Part shown: positions 1 to 6,199 of the stretch, piece after piece | Position numbering within the stretch: the first letter of the stretch is position 1 | Layout of the letters: the number at the start of each line of letters is the position of its first letter | DNA from: a virus | DNA: 41,679 nt | IMG/VR virus record: IMGVR_UViG_3300045283_000101 | Span: 1-41,679 of that record | Direction: 5' to 3' (one strand) | The notes under the pieces: generated by a model | What the model was told of the DNA's origin: nothing | The model's database searches: none | Seen by the model: only the letters and a program-made list of their open reading frames with translations | Made by a program: the position numbers and the translations under genes

Positions 1-254
1 TGCCGCCAGCCGTGAACGTGCGCAGCGACGAGCCGTGGCGGAACACGATCCGCTTCCCCTGGATCCCTGTCCGCTTCTCCGGCCGCAACGCCGACGGCAA
101 CTCGTCGACCATCTGCTCCGTCATCCCGTGCAGGTACTGCGACGACTCGTCCAGGTGCGCACCGGTCACACCGCGGAACGTACGCGTCACGCACGCCGCA
201 TGCGCAAACCTGCCTTGGATCAGCGTCGAGACGCCCATCCGCCGGCTCTTCAAC
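1..254. repeat. Left copy of the 254-bp terminal redundancy
   Basis: These 254 bases are repeated at 41426-41679 in the same orientation. The only difference is g at 128 versus a at 41553, a silent His codon change inside terL. The simplest reading is that a circular or circularly permuted genome was assembled past its own start, giving a unique length of 41,425 bp. A true fixed terminal repeat lying inside terL is less likely. Confidence 0.95.
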
Positions 255-415
255 ACGATCATCCGAACCGGCCGACCGAGATTCCTACGCTCCTCGATGC
301 GAGCGTGGAGGCGACGCTGGACACGGTTCAGGTGCAGCGGGATCAGCTTCGCCGTCGTCCGATCCTCGATCTTCAACCGAGGGTGATACCGGCTCCACAC
401 GAGCTCGCTCTGCAC
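1..415 (-). CDS. terL: Terminase large subunit, N-terminal part (continues from the right end)
   Basis: This is the upstream piece of the gene that ends at 40158. Joined across the 254-bp overlap, the frame is continuous and gives about 560 residues from a GTG at 415. A stop lies in frame a short way upstream and no other ATG, GTG or TTG is available before this GTG. The GGAG next to it is very close, so initiation may depend on re-initiation after terS, whose stop is 32 nt away. This part carries the N-terminal arm and the ATPase P-loop-like segment (residues about 55-64, K-S-R-R-M-G-V-S-T). TerL cuts concatemeric DNA and drives it into the prohead through the portal. Confidence 0.9.
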   Translation of the reverse strand, partial: MQSELVWSRYHPRLKIEDRTTAKLIPLHLNRVQRRLHARIEERRNLGRPVRMIVLKSRRMGVSTLIQGRFAHAACVTRTFRGVTGAHLDESSQYLHGMTEQMVDELPSALRPEKRTGIQGKRIVFRHGSSLRTFTAGG

Positions 416-447
416 CTCCGCAACCGATCGATCCAGGAGCGTGGTGG

Positions 448-849
448 CTACGTGACCACCTCGGCATCCTCAACCGATTCAACCGGCAGCGCATCGGCGA
501 ACAGCACCTCATTCAGCGACAACGCACCGGAGTGCTCAACGCGGACGTTCTCACGGTACTTCTCCGGGCGAAGCGCCTTCAGAAGGAAGATCAGCAGCGT
601 GTCCGATGTTTCCTCGGCACGCTGAATCGCTACCCGCTCGAGACGATCAGCCGCCGCTTCACGAGCCTCCTCGAACGCGGCAGCGAACTCCGGATCGTTC
701 TTCTCGACCTGGTACACGGTGGAACGAGCAACGCCGGCCGCTGTTGCTGCGTGCGTAACGGTGCCGAGTTCCTCGTACGCCTTCAGGAACCGAGGCTGCC
801 ACGTTTCTTTCAGCAGTCTATCCGTCCGGGTTTGAACCGTTCCACTCAT
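448..849 (-). CDS. terS: Terminase small subunit (HTH DNA-binding)
   Basis: The product is 133 aa. An N-terminal helix-turn-helix segment (residues about 20-50, with AATAAGVARSTVYQ) is followed by a charged helix and the LLKALRPEKYRE motif near residues 85-100. That layout is typical of phBC6A51-like small terminases, which recognise packaging sites and assemble with TerL. The ATG at 849 overlaps the stop of the preceding gene as ATGA, and terL follows 32 nt downstream. The longer frame running back to 1137 is not favoured because it would engulf the preceding gene. The family call rests on motif and position. Confidence 0.85.
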   Translation of the reverse strand: MSGTVQTRTDRLLKETWQPRFLKAYEELGTVTHAATAAGVARSTVYQVEKNDPEFAAAFEEAREAAADRLERVAIQRAEETSDTLLIFLLKALRPEKYRENVRVEHSGALSLNEVLFADALPVESVEDAEVVT

Positions 850-1001
850 CCTGTGTTTCGCTTGGCTAGCTGGGCTTTGCAGATCCGGATCGCGGTCACC
901 TTGTCCTTGCCTTTGGCTTGCACGGCGAGGATGCAGCGTTCCATCCAGGCGTCGTTTTTGCGGGTGTCGCCGCCTTGGGTTTTTTGGATGCCGTAGGGCA
1001 T
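846..1001 (-). CDS. Small conserved phage protein upstream of terS
   Basis: This 51-aa protein begins MPYGIQKTQGGDT and contains the stretch MERCILAVQAKGKDK-x-AIRICKAQ. The pattern is familiar from short proteins encoded near phage terminase or head genes, with a basic patch, one Cys on each side of a GKDK turn and an AIxICK tail. Its function is not known. I chose the ATG at 1001 because third-position GC is high from there and lower upstream. A TTG at 1076 that overlaps the previous stop is the alternative and would add 25 residues. Its stop overlaps the terS start. Confidence 0.65.
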   Translation of the reverse strand: MPYGIQKTQGGDTRKNDAWMERCILAVQAKGKDKVTAIRICKAQLAKRNTG

Positions 1002-1072
1002 AGGACGTGGAAGCCACCCCGTGTCCGAAGACAGGAGTGGCGGGAACATTGTTGCACGCCGAGCGGATGGAT

Positions 1073-1360
1073 TCAATGCTTCGGTCGTCGGCAGATCGGG
1101 CAGGTGCAGTCGTCGGAGTGGATGCCGGCGCCGTCACGCATCGGATCGGTGCCTTGCATCGTGCCCGTGATTCCGCCGATGAATGGGAAGAACGGGCAGC
1201 CTCGAGCGTGGCTGGTGTCCGCTGCGGTGTACCAGAGGTTTGAGCCTGGCGTTGGCTTGGCGATGGGTGCGGTGGATTCTCGGAGGGCGCGGGCGACGTT
1301 GCGGTTGGCGTTCGCTTCGAGGGTGTGCTGGCGGAATCGGGCTAGGAGATGCTCGCTCAT
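1073..1360 (-). CDS. Hypothetical protein with C-terminal CxCxxC
   Basis: The 95-aa product starts at an ATG (1360) overlapping the previous stop as ATGA. The N-terminal half is helical and charged. The C-terminus has a Gly/Phe/Pro stretch (GCPFFPFIGGITG) and then DDCTCPICRR, a possible half zinc knuckle. No family is recognised. It lies in the short-gene run between the ATPase and the terminase, so an early or middle role in regulation or packaging is possible but unproven. Confidence 0.6.
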   Translation of the reverse strand: MSEHLLARFRQHTLEANANRNVARALRESTAPIAKPTPGSNLWYTAADTSHARGCPFFPFIGGITGTMQGTDPMRDGAGIHSDDCTCPICRRPKH

Positions 1361-1581
1361 CGTTTCCACCAAGGCTTCTTCGTGGTGTGCTGTTTCGGAG
1401 GGTGCGTTTCGGTGTAGAGCAGTGCGATTCCGCAGCCCGGACACGTCTTGAGTTTTCCGTGGTGGTAGCAGTAGTCCCTGGCGCGCTGGAACGGCTCGGG
1501 GTCGGGGTCGAGATACGCGGCCTCGAGGCTGGTGTCGTGGAGCGAGCGCTGGCTGCACTCGGTGACCTTTTGATCCTTCAT
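1357..1581 (-). CDS. Small zinc-ribbon-like hypothetical protein
   Basis: This 74-aa protein has the motif TCPGCGIALLY and ends in a basic Lys/Trp-rich tail (TTKKPWWKR). A further Cys and two His lie upstream (YCYHH), so a small zinc-binding fold is plausible. A strong ribosome site, GAAGGAG, sits a few bases before the ATG at 1581. The start overlaps the stop of the sigma-like gene and the end overlaps the next start, so it is translationally coupled on both sides. Function unknown. Confidence 0.65.
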   Translation of the reverse strand: MKDQKVTECSQRSLHDTSLEAAYLDPDPEPFQRARDYCYHHGKLKTCPGCGIALLYTETHPPKQHTTKKPWWKR

Positions 1582-1781
1582 GCTGATTCTCCTTCGAGGA
1601 ACACGCGGACTTGTTCGAACGCGCGCTGCGAATCCCTAAGCGCAGCCGACTCGCTCAGCCCGACGAGCATTCCGACGTCTCGCCACTTCATGAGCTCGGT
1701 GTAGCGGAGCTGCACGATCACGCGTTGTCGTTCGGTGCAGGTCGCGGCGAGGGCGCGGTTGAAGTCGTCGATGGTGATCAT
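1578..1781 (-). CDS. Sigma-region-4-like HTH protein, possible late-gene regulator
   Basis: The 67-aa product begins MITIDDFNRALAATCTERQR and continues VIVQLRYTELMKWRDVGMLVGLSESAALRDSQRAF. The layout of an ERQRxIVxLRY helix followed by a helix-turn-helix resembles sigma-70 region 4 and the ArpU/RinA-type late activators found just before terminase genes in many temperate phages. It probably binds DNA and may switch on the packaging/structural operon that begins a few genes downstream. The function is inference. The start overlaps the ATPase stop as ATGA. Confidence 0.7.
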   Translation of the reverse strand: MITIDDFNRALAATCTERQRVIVQLRYTELMKWRDVGMLVGLSESAALRDSQRAFEQVRVFLEGESA

Positions 1782-3067
1782 GGTGCCGGCGCCTCGAGGT
1801 ATTTGCAGGCGCATGCGTCTCCCTGGGCGCAGGGTTCGCAGCAGTAGGCGCCGCCGTTCGCGAGGTACGGGTCGAGGGAGTGGGTGGCCTTGCAGATCGG
1901 GCACGGCCGGGGCAGTTCGATCAGCGACGGCTGCGAGCCATTGGGACTCAGCAGGGAAGCGGAAGCACTTGTTTCTGGATTTTGCGCCGCAAGTGCTTCC
2001 CGCTCCCTTCCCTTACGGGAAGGGGAAGCACTTACATTAACCGCTTCTTGGAAGCGGTTAGGAAGCGCTTCTTCGGGGTCGAATTCGAACAGCATGACGT
2101 GGTGGATCTCGGTCCCGCCTCCGCGTCGTCCAACTGCTTCGGACTCGCTTGCGTAGCCTTCTCGGAGGAGCGCGTCGATGGCGAGGAAGATGCCCTTCGT
2201 GGAGCCCGTGACGTGCTCGGAGATCATCCGTTTCGATGCCGGCGGGTTCGCTGACAGGTAAACGCTTACGCGATTCATCAACGTTGTGGGCCGGAAGTTT
2301 CCTTCGGCGTCGTGGTCGGCTGCGGGGTCGTACAGCGTCCAGTTGTGGACGGGATCACCGTCGGGGTTGAGGGTGAACGTGCCGAGGGTGGGCCTGTTCA
2401 GGTGGCCTGGTCGGTCCTTCAGGACGGTGACTCGGCAGCTGCCGGCGCGGTTTCTCGAGAAGGGGCTGATCGCTTCGACTCGGAGGTGGACTTCGTGGAC
2501 TCCGACCTTGCGTTCGGAGCCGATCGCGTACGCGCGTCCGTTGGGATCCTTGGTGACGTGGTCGAGGGTGCAGGTGGCGGCTCCGCTTGCTCTGAGGGGT
2601 GCGAGGACGCGGCGACTCCACGCTTCGATGTCGGCGCCGCTATTCGGGTCGTAGCCGTGGATGGAGAGGGATCCGATCATGCTGTCGATCACGACCAGGC
2701 TGGCGTCTTCGACGAGCTCGGCGATCTGCAGTTCGGCGTGCTGGACGGGCTCGTCGGGTTCGATGTACCGGAACCGGTTGATGGCGCGGTCCGGGATGTT
2801 GAACAGGCGGAGTCGTTCGAGGATTGCTGCGGGTCCGTTTTCGTGGTCGATGTAGACGACGACGCCTCCTTGTTTGAGGACGTCGCGGCTGTAGGAGAGC
2901 GCGACCATGCTTTTGCCGGATTCGGGTGCGCCGCTGAGGAGGTGCCTGGTGTTGGCGTAGAGGGCGCCGGCGATGGTGGGTGGTGGGAGCGGGTTGAGTT
3001 CGCGTTCGAGGAGGCTGATGGGGCGCCACGAGTCGCCGATGGTGGTGTCGATCTCGTAGGCGCTCAC
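1778..3067 (-). CDS. RecA/RepA-like AAA ATPase with C-terminal zinc finger
   Basis: The 429-aa product has a P-loop GAPESGKS at residues 46-53 and a Walker B LVVIDS at about 124-129, as in AAA_25/RepA-type DNA ATPases or phage helicases. A winged-helix-like segment follows (about residues 260-320). The C-terminus holds eight Cys including CPIC, CCEPC and CAC, probably a zinc-binding module. The Ser/Gly-rich linker before it looks flexible. The protein probably loads or unwinds DNA for phage replication or recombination, working with the neighbouring VRR-NUC nuclease. The start at 3067 overlaps the upstream stop. Confidence 0.8.
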   Translation of the reverse strand: MSAYEIDTTIGDSWRPISLLERELNPLPPPTIAGALYANTRHLLSGAPESGKSMVALSYSRDVLKQGGVVVYIDHENGPAAILERLRLFNIPDRAINRFRYIEPDEPVQHAELQIAELVEDASLVVIDSMIGSLSIHGYDPNSGADIEAWSRRVLAPLRASGAATCTLDHVTKDPNGRAYAIGSERKVGVHEVHLRVEAISPFSRNRAGSCRVTVLKDRPGHLNRPTLGTFTLNPDGDPVHNWTLYDPAADHDAEGNFRPTTLMNRVSVYLSANPPASKRMISEHVTGSTKGIFLAIDALLREGYASESEAVGRRGGGTEIHHVMLFEFDPEEALPNRFQEAVNVSASPSRKGREREALAAQNPETSASASLLSPNGSQPSLIELPRPCPICKATHSLDPYLANGGAYCCEPCAQGDACACKYLEAPAP

Positions 3068-3261
3068 GGTGGGCCTAGTTCGGCGAGGTATTCGTGGAGG
3101 ATTTGTTCCGCGATGGCGAGGTTATGCATCGCGAGGAACCGGAGTGGCCGCGGCGTAGATTCGTGCTGCTCGAGCCTTGAGAGGCCGGCGTGGAGTTGGC
3201 GGAGCGCGTCGCGGATCACGATCGTCGCGTCGGGTGGTTGCCACGCTTCGCTGCTGTTCAT
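3064..3261 (-). CDS. Small helical hypothetical protein
   Basis: The 65-aa product starts at the ATG (3261) that overlaps the VRR-NUC stop and ends in overlap with the ATPase start. It is mostly alpha-helical, with the segment AIVIRDALRQLHAGLSRLEQHE-like in the middle and IAEQILHEYLAEL at the end, and no cysteines. It resembles no family I recognise. Its place between nuclease and ATPase suggests an accessory factor in DNA metabolism. Confidence 0.55.
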   Translation of the reverse strand: MNSSEAWQPPDATIVIRDALRQLHAGLSRLEQHESTPRPLRFLAMHNLAIAEQILHEYLAELGPP

Positions 3262-3602
3262 GGCGGTTCCGCGACGTTCGGCACCGTGCGGTGCTGGGTG
3301 AGTTCCGCGACAATCTCGAGCCAGTCCGATGGCTTCCAAACATGGACGTCGACGCCGGCTGCGCGGAGCTGCGCGATCACCCGCCGCTGATCAAGCGACA
3401 AATAGCCGCGTTCGGCTTTCAGTTCCGCGAAGAAGCTGCGGCCGTGCCCCCAAAAATGCAGATCTGGGTACCCGGGATGGCTGCCGCGAGAATCCCGCGT
3501 GTGGTAGGCGTGCCAATGGTTCAGGCGCGCGAGGTCGAGGACCTGCGCTTGGAAGGCCTTCTCGGTTTGCTGCGGAAGCCGCTGCTTCACGACGCTGACC
3601 AT
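3258..3602 (-). CDS. VRR-NUC domain endonuclease
   Basis: This 114-aa protein is close to the usual size of a stand-alone VRR-NUC nuclease. It shows the PD-(D/E)xK core: SHPGYPDLHF with Asp47, then FFAELK with Glu60 and Lys62, then DQRRVIAQLRAAG with Gln72, followed by the V-x-V-W strand. Such proteins cleave branched or single-strand-containing DNA such as Holliday junctions. I chose the ATG at 3602; it overlaps the preceding gene by 16 nt. With the adjacent ATPase it forms a small DNA-processing unit. Confidence 0.85.
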   Translation of the reverse strand: MVSVVKQRLPQQTEKAFQAQVLDLARLNHWHAYHTRDSRGSHPGYPDLHFWGHGRSFFAELKAERGYLSLDQRRVIAQLRAAGVDVHVWKPSDWLEIVAELTQHRTVPNVAEPP

Positions 3603-3835
3603 GTGAGGTGCTGGATGCCTTCGAGCGCCGCAAGTGCGGCCTGCTCGATCGTTTCGCCGTCTCCGAGGTACCGCTCGCCGTCGTCGATATCGTCGTCGTC
3701 TGCTTTCCAGACGCCCGTCTTCACGATCACGCACCAGTGGCCGGCGAGATGCGGCGGTGCTGAGAGGCGTTCAAAGCGGATGCCGTCGAATTGATGTACC
3801 TCGCACCACGACGTCAGCCTGTCGATGGCGCTCAT
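3587..3835 (-). CDS. Hypothetical protein with acidic strand-rich fold
   Basis: The 82-aa product begins MSAIDRLTSWCEVHQF and contains WCVIVKTGVWKADDDDIDDGERYLGDGETIEQAALAALE (here only described as a motif run: two strands, an acidic DDDD loop, then a helix). The EQAALAALEGI helix recalls small phage proteins of unknown role. Start and end overlap the neighbouring genes, so it belongs to the same translationally coupled array. No function can be given. Confidence 0.6.
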   Translation of the reverse strand: MSAIDRLTSWCEVHQFDGIRFERLSAPPHLAGHWCVIVKTGVWKADDDDIDDGERYLGDGETIEQAALAALEGIQHLTWSAS

Positions 3836-3996
3836 GCGGGCTCCTTTCGCTGCTTGTCGATCTCGTCGAGACCAGGAAACAACGGCCCCTCATACGCCCG
3901 ATAGGAGCCGTCTGGGTGGAGCCATGCACGACGCTCGCCGAGCGGCTTATCCGGCCGTTGCGGGGCGGGCTGGAACAGTTGAAGCTGCTCAATCAC
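3832..3996 (-). CDS. Short hypothetical protein downstream of the methyltransferase
   Basis: The 54-aa product starts at a GTG (3996) that overlaps the methyltransferase stop as GTGA and is preceded by GGAG about ten bases upstream. A longer frame from 4092 would overlap the methyltransferase by 100 nt and is not preferred. The sequence has the repeated QLQLFQPAPQRP opening and a YRAYEGPLFPGLDEID core, common in tiny phage proteins of unknown function. Confidence 0.55.
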   Translation of the reverse strand: MIEQLQLFQPAPQRPDKPLGERRAWLHPDGSYRAYEGPLFPGLDEIDKQRKEPA

Positions 3997-4604
3997 GCCG
4001 CGGCGCTCCGGAGGTGCTGCATCAGCGCGGCTCCGATGAAAGAGGTGTACGCCGGCGGGATTGCCTGGCGGGCTTCGACGCTGGTCATCCACGAGCAGCC
4101 GAGCGCGTCCGCATAGGCGCGTTCGCCCTTGTGCTCGAACGCGAGATCACCCTGGCGGTGGTGGCAGGGGTTGACGAGGATCGATAGCGGCCAGTTCGTC
4201 TCGAAGTACCGGTGCCGGCGAACAGGTAGGCTGAACATCGAGCCGCACAGGCGGACCGGGTTACGGAGCAGGCGGCGCGCGTCGGGGACGTTCTCGATCA
4301 CGTACGGCAACCCCGCCGCCTCGAGCAGGGCGCGTGTCGGGCCGATCAGGCCCGGATGCTTCGACCGGTCACCACGCCACGCGGTCGAGCCGGCGTACGC
4401 CTGGCAGGGTGGGCTGGCGTGGATCGCGTCGAAGTCGCCGAGGTCGCCTGCGAGGTACTCGAGCGCGTCGCCCTGCACGAAGTCGAACGGGTAGCGTGGC
4501 TGGGAGTGGAGGTCGACGCCGACGACGTCGAACCCGGCACGGTGATATCCCATCGCGCAGCCGCCGGCGCCGCAGAAAACGTCCAGCAGGAGCGGCCTCG
4601 TCAT
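3993..4604 (-). CDS. C5-cytosine DNA methyltransferase (short phage type)
   Basis: The 203-aa product has the ordered motifs of C5-MTases: FCGAGG (10-15, SAM binding), SPPCQ (64-68, catalytic Cys67), ENV (104-106), RHRYFE (130-135) and a C-terminal motif X helix. At about 200 aa it lacks a large target-recognition domain, as in many phage-encoded solitary enzymes. It would methylate cytosines in phage DNA, probably protecting it from host restriction. No restriction endonuclease pairs with it. There is no gene for 262 nt upstream, so it may start its own transcript. Confidence 0.92.
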   Translation of the reverse strand: MTRPLLLDVFCGAGGCAMGYHRAGFDVVGVDLHSQPRYPFDFVQGDALEYLAGDLGDFDAIHASPPCQAYAGSTAWRGDRSKHPGLIGPTRALLEAAGLPYVIENVPDARRLLRNPVRLCGSMFSLPVRRHRYFETNWPLSILVNPCHHRQGDLAFEHKGERAYADALGCSWMTSVEARQAIPPAYTSFIGAALMQHLRSAAA

Positions 4605-4866
4605 GCGGGATCTCGGATGATCTGCGACGCGGGACTGCCCGTCGCGGTAGACGATCCTGCAAAGATCAGGCGCGCATATCGGCTACACCGACGCCACCTG
4701 TGCGGACTAAGAATGGCTGCAAATGGCGGTTTCTGGCTGCTTGTCGCGGTTCCCGTTCGTATCCCACTATCCGCATGGTTGAGCCACGGGTGGCCGTTTC
4801 GGGGGTGGCGGTATAAGATATGCGCACGATGCGTAGTCACGCAGACGACTCCAAGGCGCGGTGTTT
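4605..4866. other. Largest gene-free gap in the early region
   Basis: This 262-nt interval separates the methyltransferase start from the stop of the gene at 4867-5217. It holds one copy of an 83-nt repeat (4771-4853). The open frame that spans it on the - strand (4601-4870) lacks the third-position GC bias of its neighbours and is largely a translation of the repeat, so I do not call it a gene. No clear -35/-10 pair for the methyltransferase was found. Confidence 0.6.
4771..4853. repeat. 83-nt repeat, copy 1
   Basis: The outer parts match 5507-5589 exactly: 16 nt at the left (4771-4786) and 30 nt at the right (4824-4853). The 37 nt between them are the same length in both copies but diverged, except for a conserved GGTnTAAGAT. 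The right block encodes, on the - strand, the end of an ...ESSA-stop protein terminus seen again at 5573 and 5885. Here that terminus follows the stop of a different gene, so it looks like a remnant. Confidence 0.85.
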
Positions 4867-5217
4867 TCACTCTGAGCCTTCCGGAGCAGCGACGTCCAAG
4901 GAACGGCCAACCTGATCAGCCGAAACCACCAGCACGGGGACGGCGGGCGGGCTGGAAGACTCGTCCCACGCCGGTATCGCGACGTTGCCGGGGGCCGTGA
5001 AGGCGGGCCACACGTCGTATCCGCATGCGCGGATGAATTCGGCGAACTCGGCGAGGGGCCGCTCGCGGAACGCCGCGAACACGGCGTTCACGAGCCCGCG
5101 GTAATAGTCGCCGCCGCTCAACTGGTCGTACGCTTCGGTGTCGAGTCCCTGGTTTTGGTCGTACTTCAGGATCGCGTGGGCGACGGCCGCTACGGCGTCG
5201 AATTTCTCTTCATCCAT
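4867..5217 (-). CDS. Hypothetical protein, paralogue of the 7687-8010 product
   Basis: The 116-aa product starts at an ATG (5217) embedded in the last codons of the previous gene. It has an N-terminal helix (AVAAVAHAILK), a middle RPLAEFAEFIRACGYDV segment and a Ser/Pro/Val-rich tail. The same order appears in the product at 7687-8010 (ARDAIAHVA and then LPLADLAVLLRDAGYDV), so the two are probably divergent copies. Function unknown. Having two such genes, one in each early cluster, suggests duplication followed by separation. Confidence 0.65.
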   Translation of the reverse strand: MDEEKFDAVAAVAHAILKYDQNQGLDTEAYDQLSGGDYYRGLVNAVFAAFRERPLAEFAEFIRACGYDVWPAFTAPGNVAIPAWDESSSPPAVPVLVVSADQVGRSLDVAAPEGSE

Positions 5218-5425
5218 CGTTCCCGTCCGGTTCGTCGAGGAAATGGTCGAGGAACTCAACCCGGGTGACCAGGTCGACCTGCTTCCACTTGTCGTTGGTG
5301 ACATCCCGCACTTCTAACGCCCCGACCTCGTTCATCCTCACATTGGTTGCGAGGTGGTCGACCGTGGATCCATCGGCCATTGTGAGGCGGAAGATCGTCT
5401 TGGGCATGCGGTACTTGTCATCCAT
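5210..5425 (-). CDS. Small SH3-like/beta-strand hypothetical protein
   Basis: The 71-aa product begins MDDKYRMPKTIFRLTMADGS and alternates short strands (TVDHLATNV, ALEVRDVT, WKQVDLVTRVEFLDHF), the look of a small beta-barrel. I chose the ATG at 5425 because a GAGAGGGA ribosome site lies just upstream. A farther ATG at 5512 falls in the repeat and its extra codons have poor bias. The ribosome site is part of a hairpin. No family recognised. Confidence 0.65.
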   Translation of the reverse strand: MDDKYRMPKTIFRLTMADGSTVDHLATNVRMNEVGALEVRDVTNDKWKQVDLVTRVEFLDHFLDEPDGNDG

Positions 5426-5434
5426 CGTTTTTCG

Positions 5435-5452
5435 TCCCTCTCTGGCGAGGGA
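5435..5452 (-). promoter_or_regulatory. Hairpin that could mask the ribosome site of the 5210-5425 gene
   Basis: On the - strand the leader reads TCCCTC-GCCAGA-GAGGGA, a perfect 6-bp stem with a 6-nt loop. The right arm is the Shine-Dalgarno-like GAGGGA that lies a few bases before the ATG at 5425. Folding would reduce initiation, so this may be a simple translational control element. Only the inverted repeat is seen; the effect is inferred. Confidence 0.45.
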
Positions 5453-5506
5453 GTCATTATCCGTGCGCGTCACGACGCATCTCCCACTCCACATGCTCGA
5501 GCGCTT

Positions 5507-5589
5507 CCGCATGGTTGAGCCAAACTAGACGGGTGTAGCGGGGTCGGTGTAAGATCGGTGCACGATGCGTAGTCACGCAGACGACTCCA
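5507..5589. repeat. 83-nt repeat, copy 2
   Basis: This matches 4771-4853 with exact 16-nt and 30-nt outer blocks, the same 37-nt spacing and a conserved GGTnTAAGAT. Here the right block overlaps the 3' end of the 5573-5803 gene and encodes its final ESSA and stop. TAAGAT fits the TAnnnT pattern of a -10 box reading rightward, and an ATG lies nine bases beyond it in both copies, but no -35 is convincing. Confidence 0.85.
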
Positions 5590-5803
5590 CATATCGCACC
5601 GAAGCCGTTTTCTGCATCCAGTCGACGTCCACTTCGACGAGGCCTGCCCATTCAGCGGTGAATGGCGGGTCAACGATCGCGTCGTAGGGAGTCGCTGACC
5701 CATGCGGCAACGGACCACCCCAAACGCCTCGGATCACTTCGCCCTTCGCGACGGAGAAGCGACGGCGGCTGGACGATCCGATTCCTTCCCAGAACTCTCT
5801 CAC
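5573..5803 (-). CDS. Hypothetical protein of the duplicated cassette
   Basis: The 76-aa product starts at a GTG (5803) preceded by AGGAGA at a good distance. It contains AKGEVIRGVWGGPLPHG and ends WMQKTASVRYVESSA. The last 17 bases of the gene (TCACGCAGACGACTCCA on the + strand) are identical to those of the gene at 5885-6190 and to a remnant at 4837, although the proteins are otherwise unrelated. That pattern points to replacement of a gene body between conserved ends. Function unknown. Confidence 0.6.
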   Translation of the reverse strand: MREFWEGIGSSSRRRFSVAKGEVIRGVWGGPLPHGSATPYDAIVDPPFTAEWAGLVEVDVDWMQKTASVRYVESSA

Positions 5804-5809
5804 GGGGTC

Positions 5810-5852
5810 TCCTGATGGCGGTCTTTATCGTCCGCACCGAACGCCGCCCCGG
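5810..5852. repeat. Direct repeat of the integrase 5' end, copy 1
   Basis: These 43 nt match 6200-6242 at 41 of 43 positions. The block covers the integrase start codon context and the codons for MAVFIVRTERRPG. On the - strand it also supplies the ribosome-binding site (AGGAGA here, AGGAGG in copy 2) of the divergent gene beginning at 5803 or 6190. It is therefore a double-sided start module duplicated on both sides of the 5885-6190 gene. Confidence 0.9.
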
Positions 5853-5871
5853 ATACCCGTACTGGACGTGA
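5815..5871 (+). pseudogene. Truncated duplicate of the integrase N-terminus
   Basis: An ATG at 5815 opens an 18-codon frame, MAVFIVRTERRPGYPYWT-stop. Its first 13 residues are identical to those of the integrase that starts at 6205. After the shared block the sequence diverges and stops. It is best read as the stub of an integrase gene displaced when the neighbouring - strand gene was inserted or duplicated. It could still be translated as a short peptide, but nothing shows this. Confidence 0.75.
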
Positions 5872-5884
5872 TACCGGCGCGCGC

Positions 5885-6190
5885 TCACGCAGACGACTCC
5901 AAAGCGCGGCTTGCGATGCCCACGGCCGACGCCAGCCGTCGCACGCCCTCTCGGCCTATTGCGTCGGTCTTCGGCGGGTCGCGCCAGAGCAGCACGATCT
6001 CGCGGAGCGCGGTTTCTAGTTCATCGATGCGGGCCTGATGGTCCGGGATCGCTGCGACGGACGCGCGCAGGTCGCGAACCTCGGCTTCGAGTTCGACGAT
6101 CCGATCCGCCGCGGCGCTGAGGGTCGCGTAGGTGGGTCCTTCGTGACGATAGTTGGGCAGAAGGGCGCGGATGGCGTCCTGGACGATCAT
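5885..6190 (-). CDS. Coiled-coil hypothetical protein, first gene left of the integrase
   Basis: The 101-aa product has a long heptad-like helix (residues about 25-65, with ADRIVELEAEVRDLR and then ARIDELETALREIV), so it is probably a dimer. It starts at an ATG (6190) with AGGAGG seven bases upstream. The integrase start on the other strand is only 14 nt away, so there is no room for a promoter between the two genes. Its 3' end shares 17 bases with two other places in this region. No catalytic motif is visible. Confidence 0.65.
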   Translation of the reverse strand: MIVQDAIRALLPNYRHEGPTYATLSAAADRIVELEAEVRDLRASVAAIPDHQARIDELETALREIVLLWRDPPKTDAIGREGVRRLASAVGIASRALESSA

Positions 6191-6199
6191 TGCGAGGCC

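Noticed and set aside
285-512. 75-aa frame on the - strand between terS and terL
   Set aside because: It overlaps the continuous terL frame (415 downward) and the terS end, and its composition is typical of an out-of-frame GC-rich shadow.
4814-4819. TAAGAT in the 83-nt repeat as a proven rightward promoter
   Set aside because: It matches the -10 pattern and is conserved, but no -35 is recognisable in either copy, so it is listed only as a hypothesis.
4601-4870. 89-aa - strand frame upstream of the methyltransferase
   Set aside because: Its third-position bias is poor and half of it is a translation of the 83-nt repeat, which is read in the same way at 5507-5589 where no such protein is likely.
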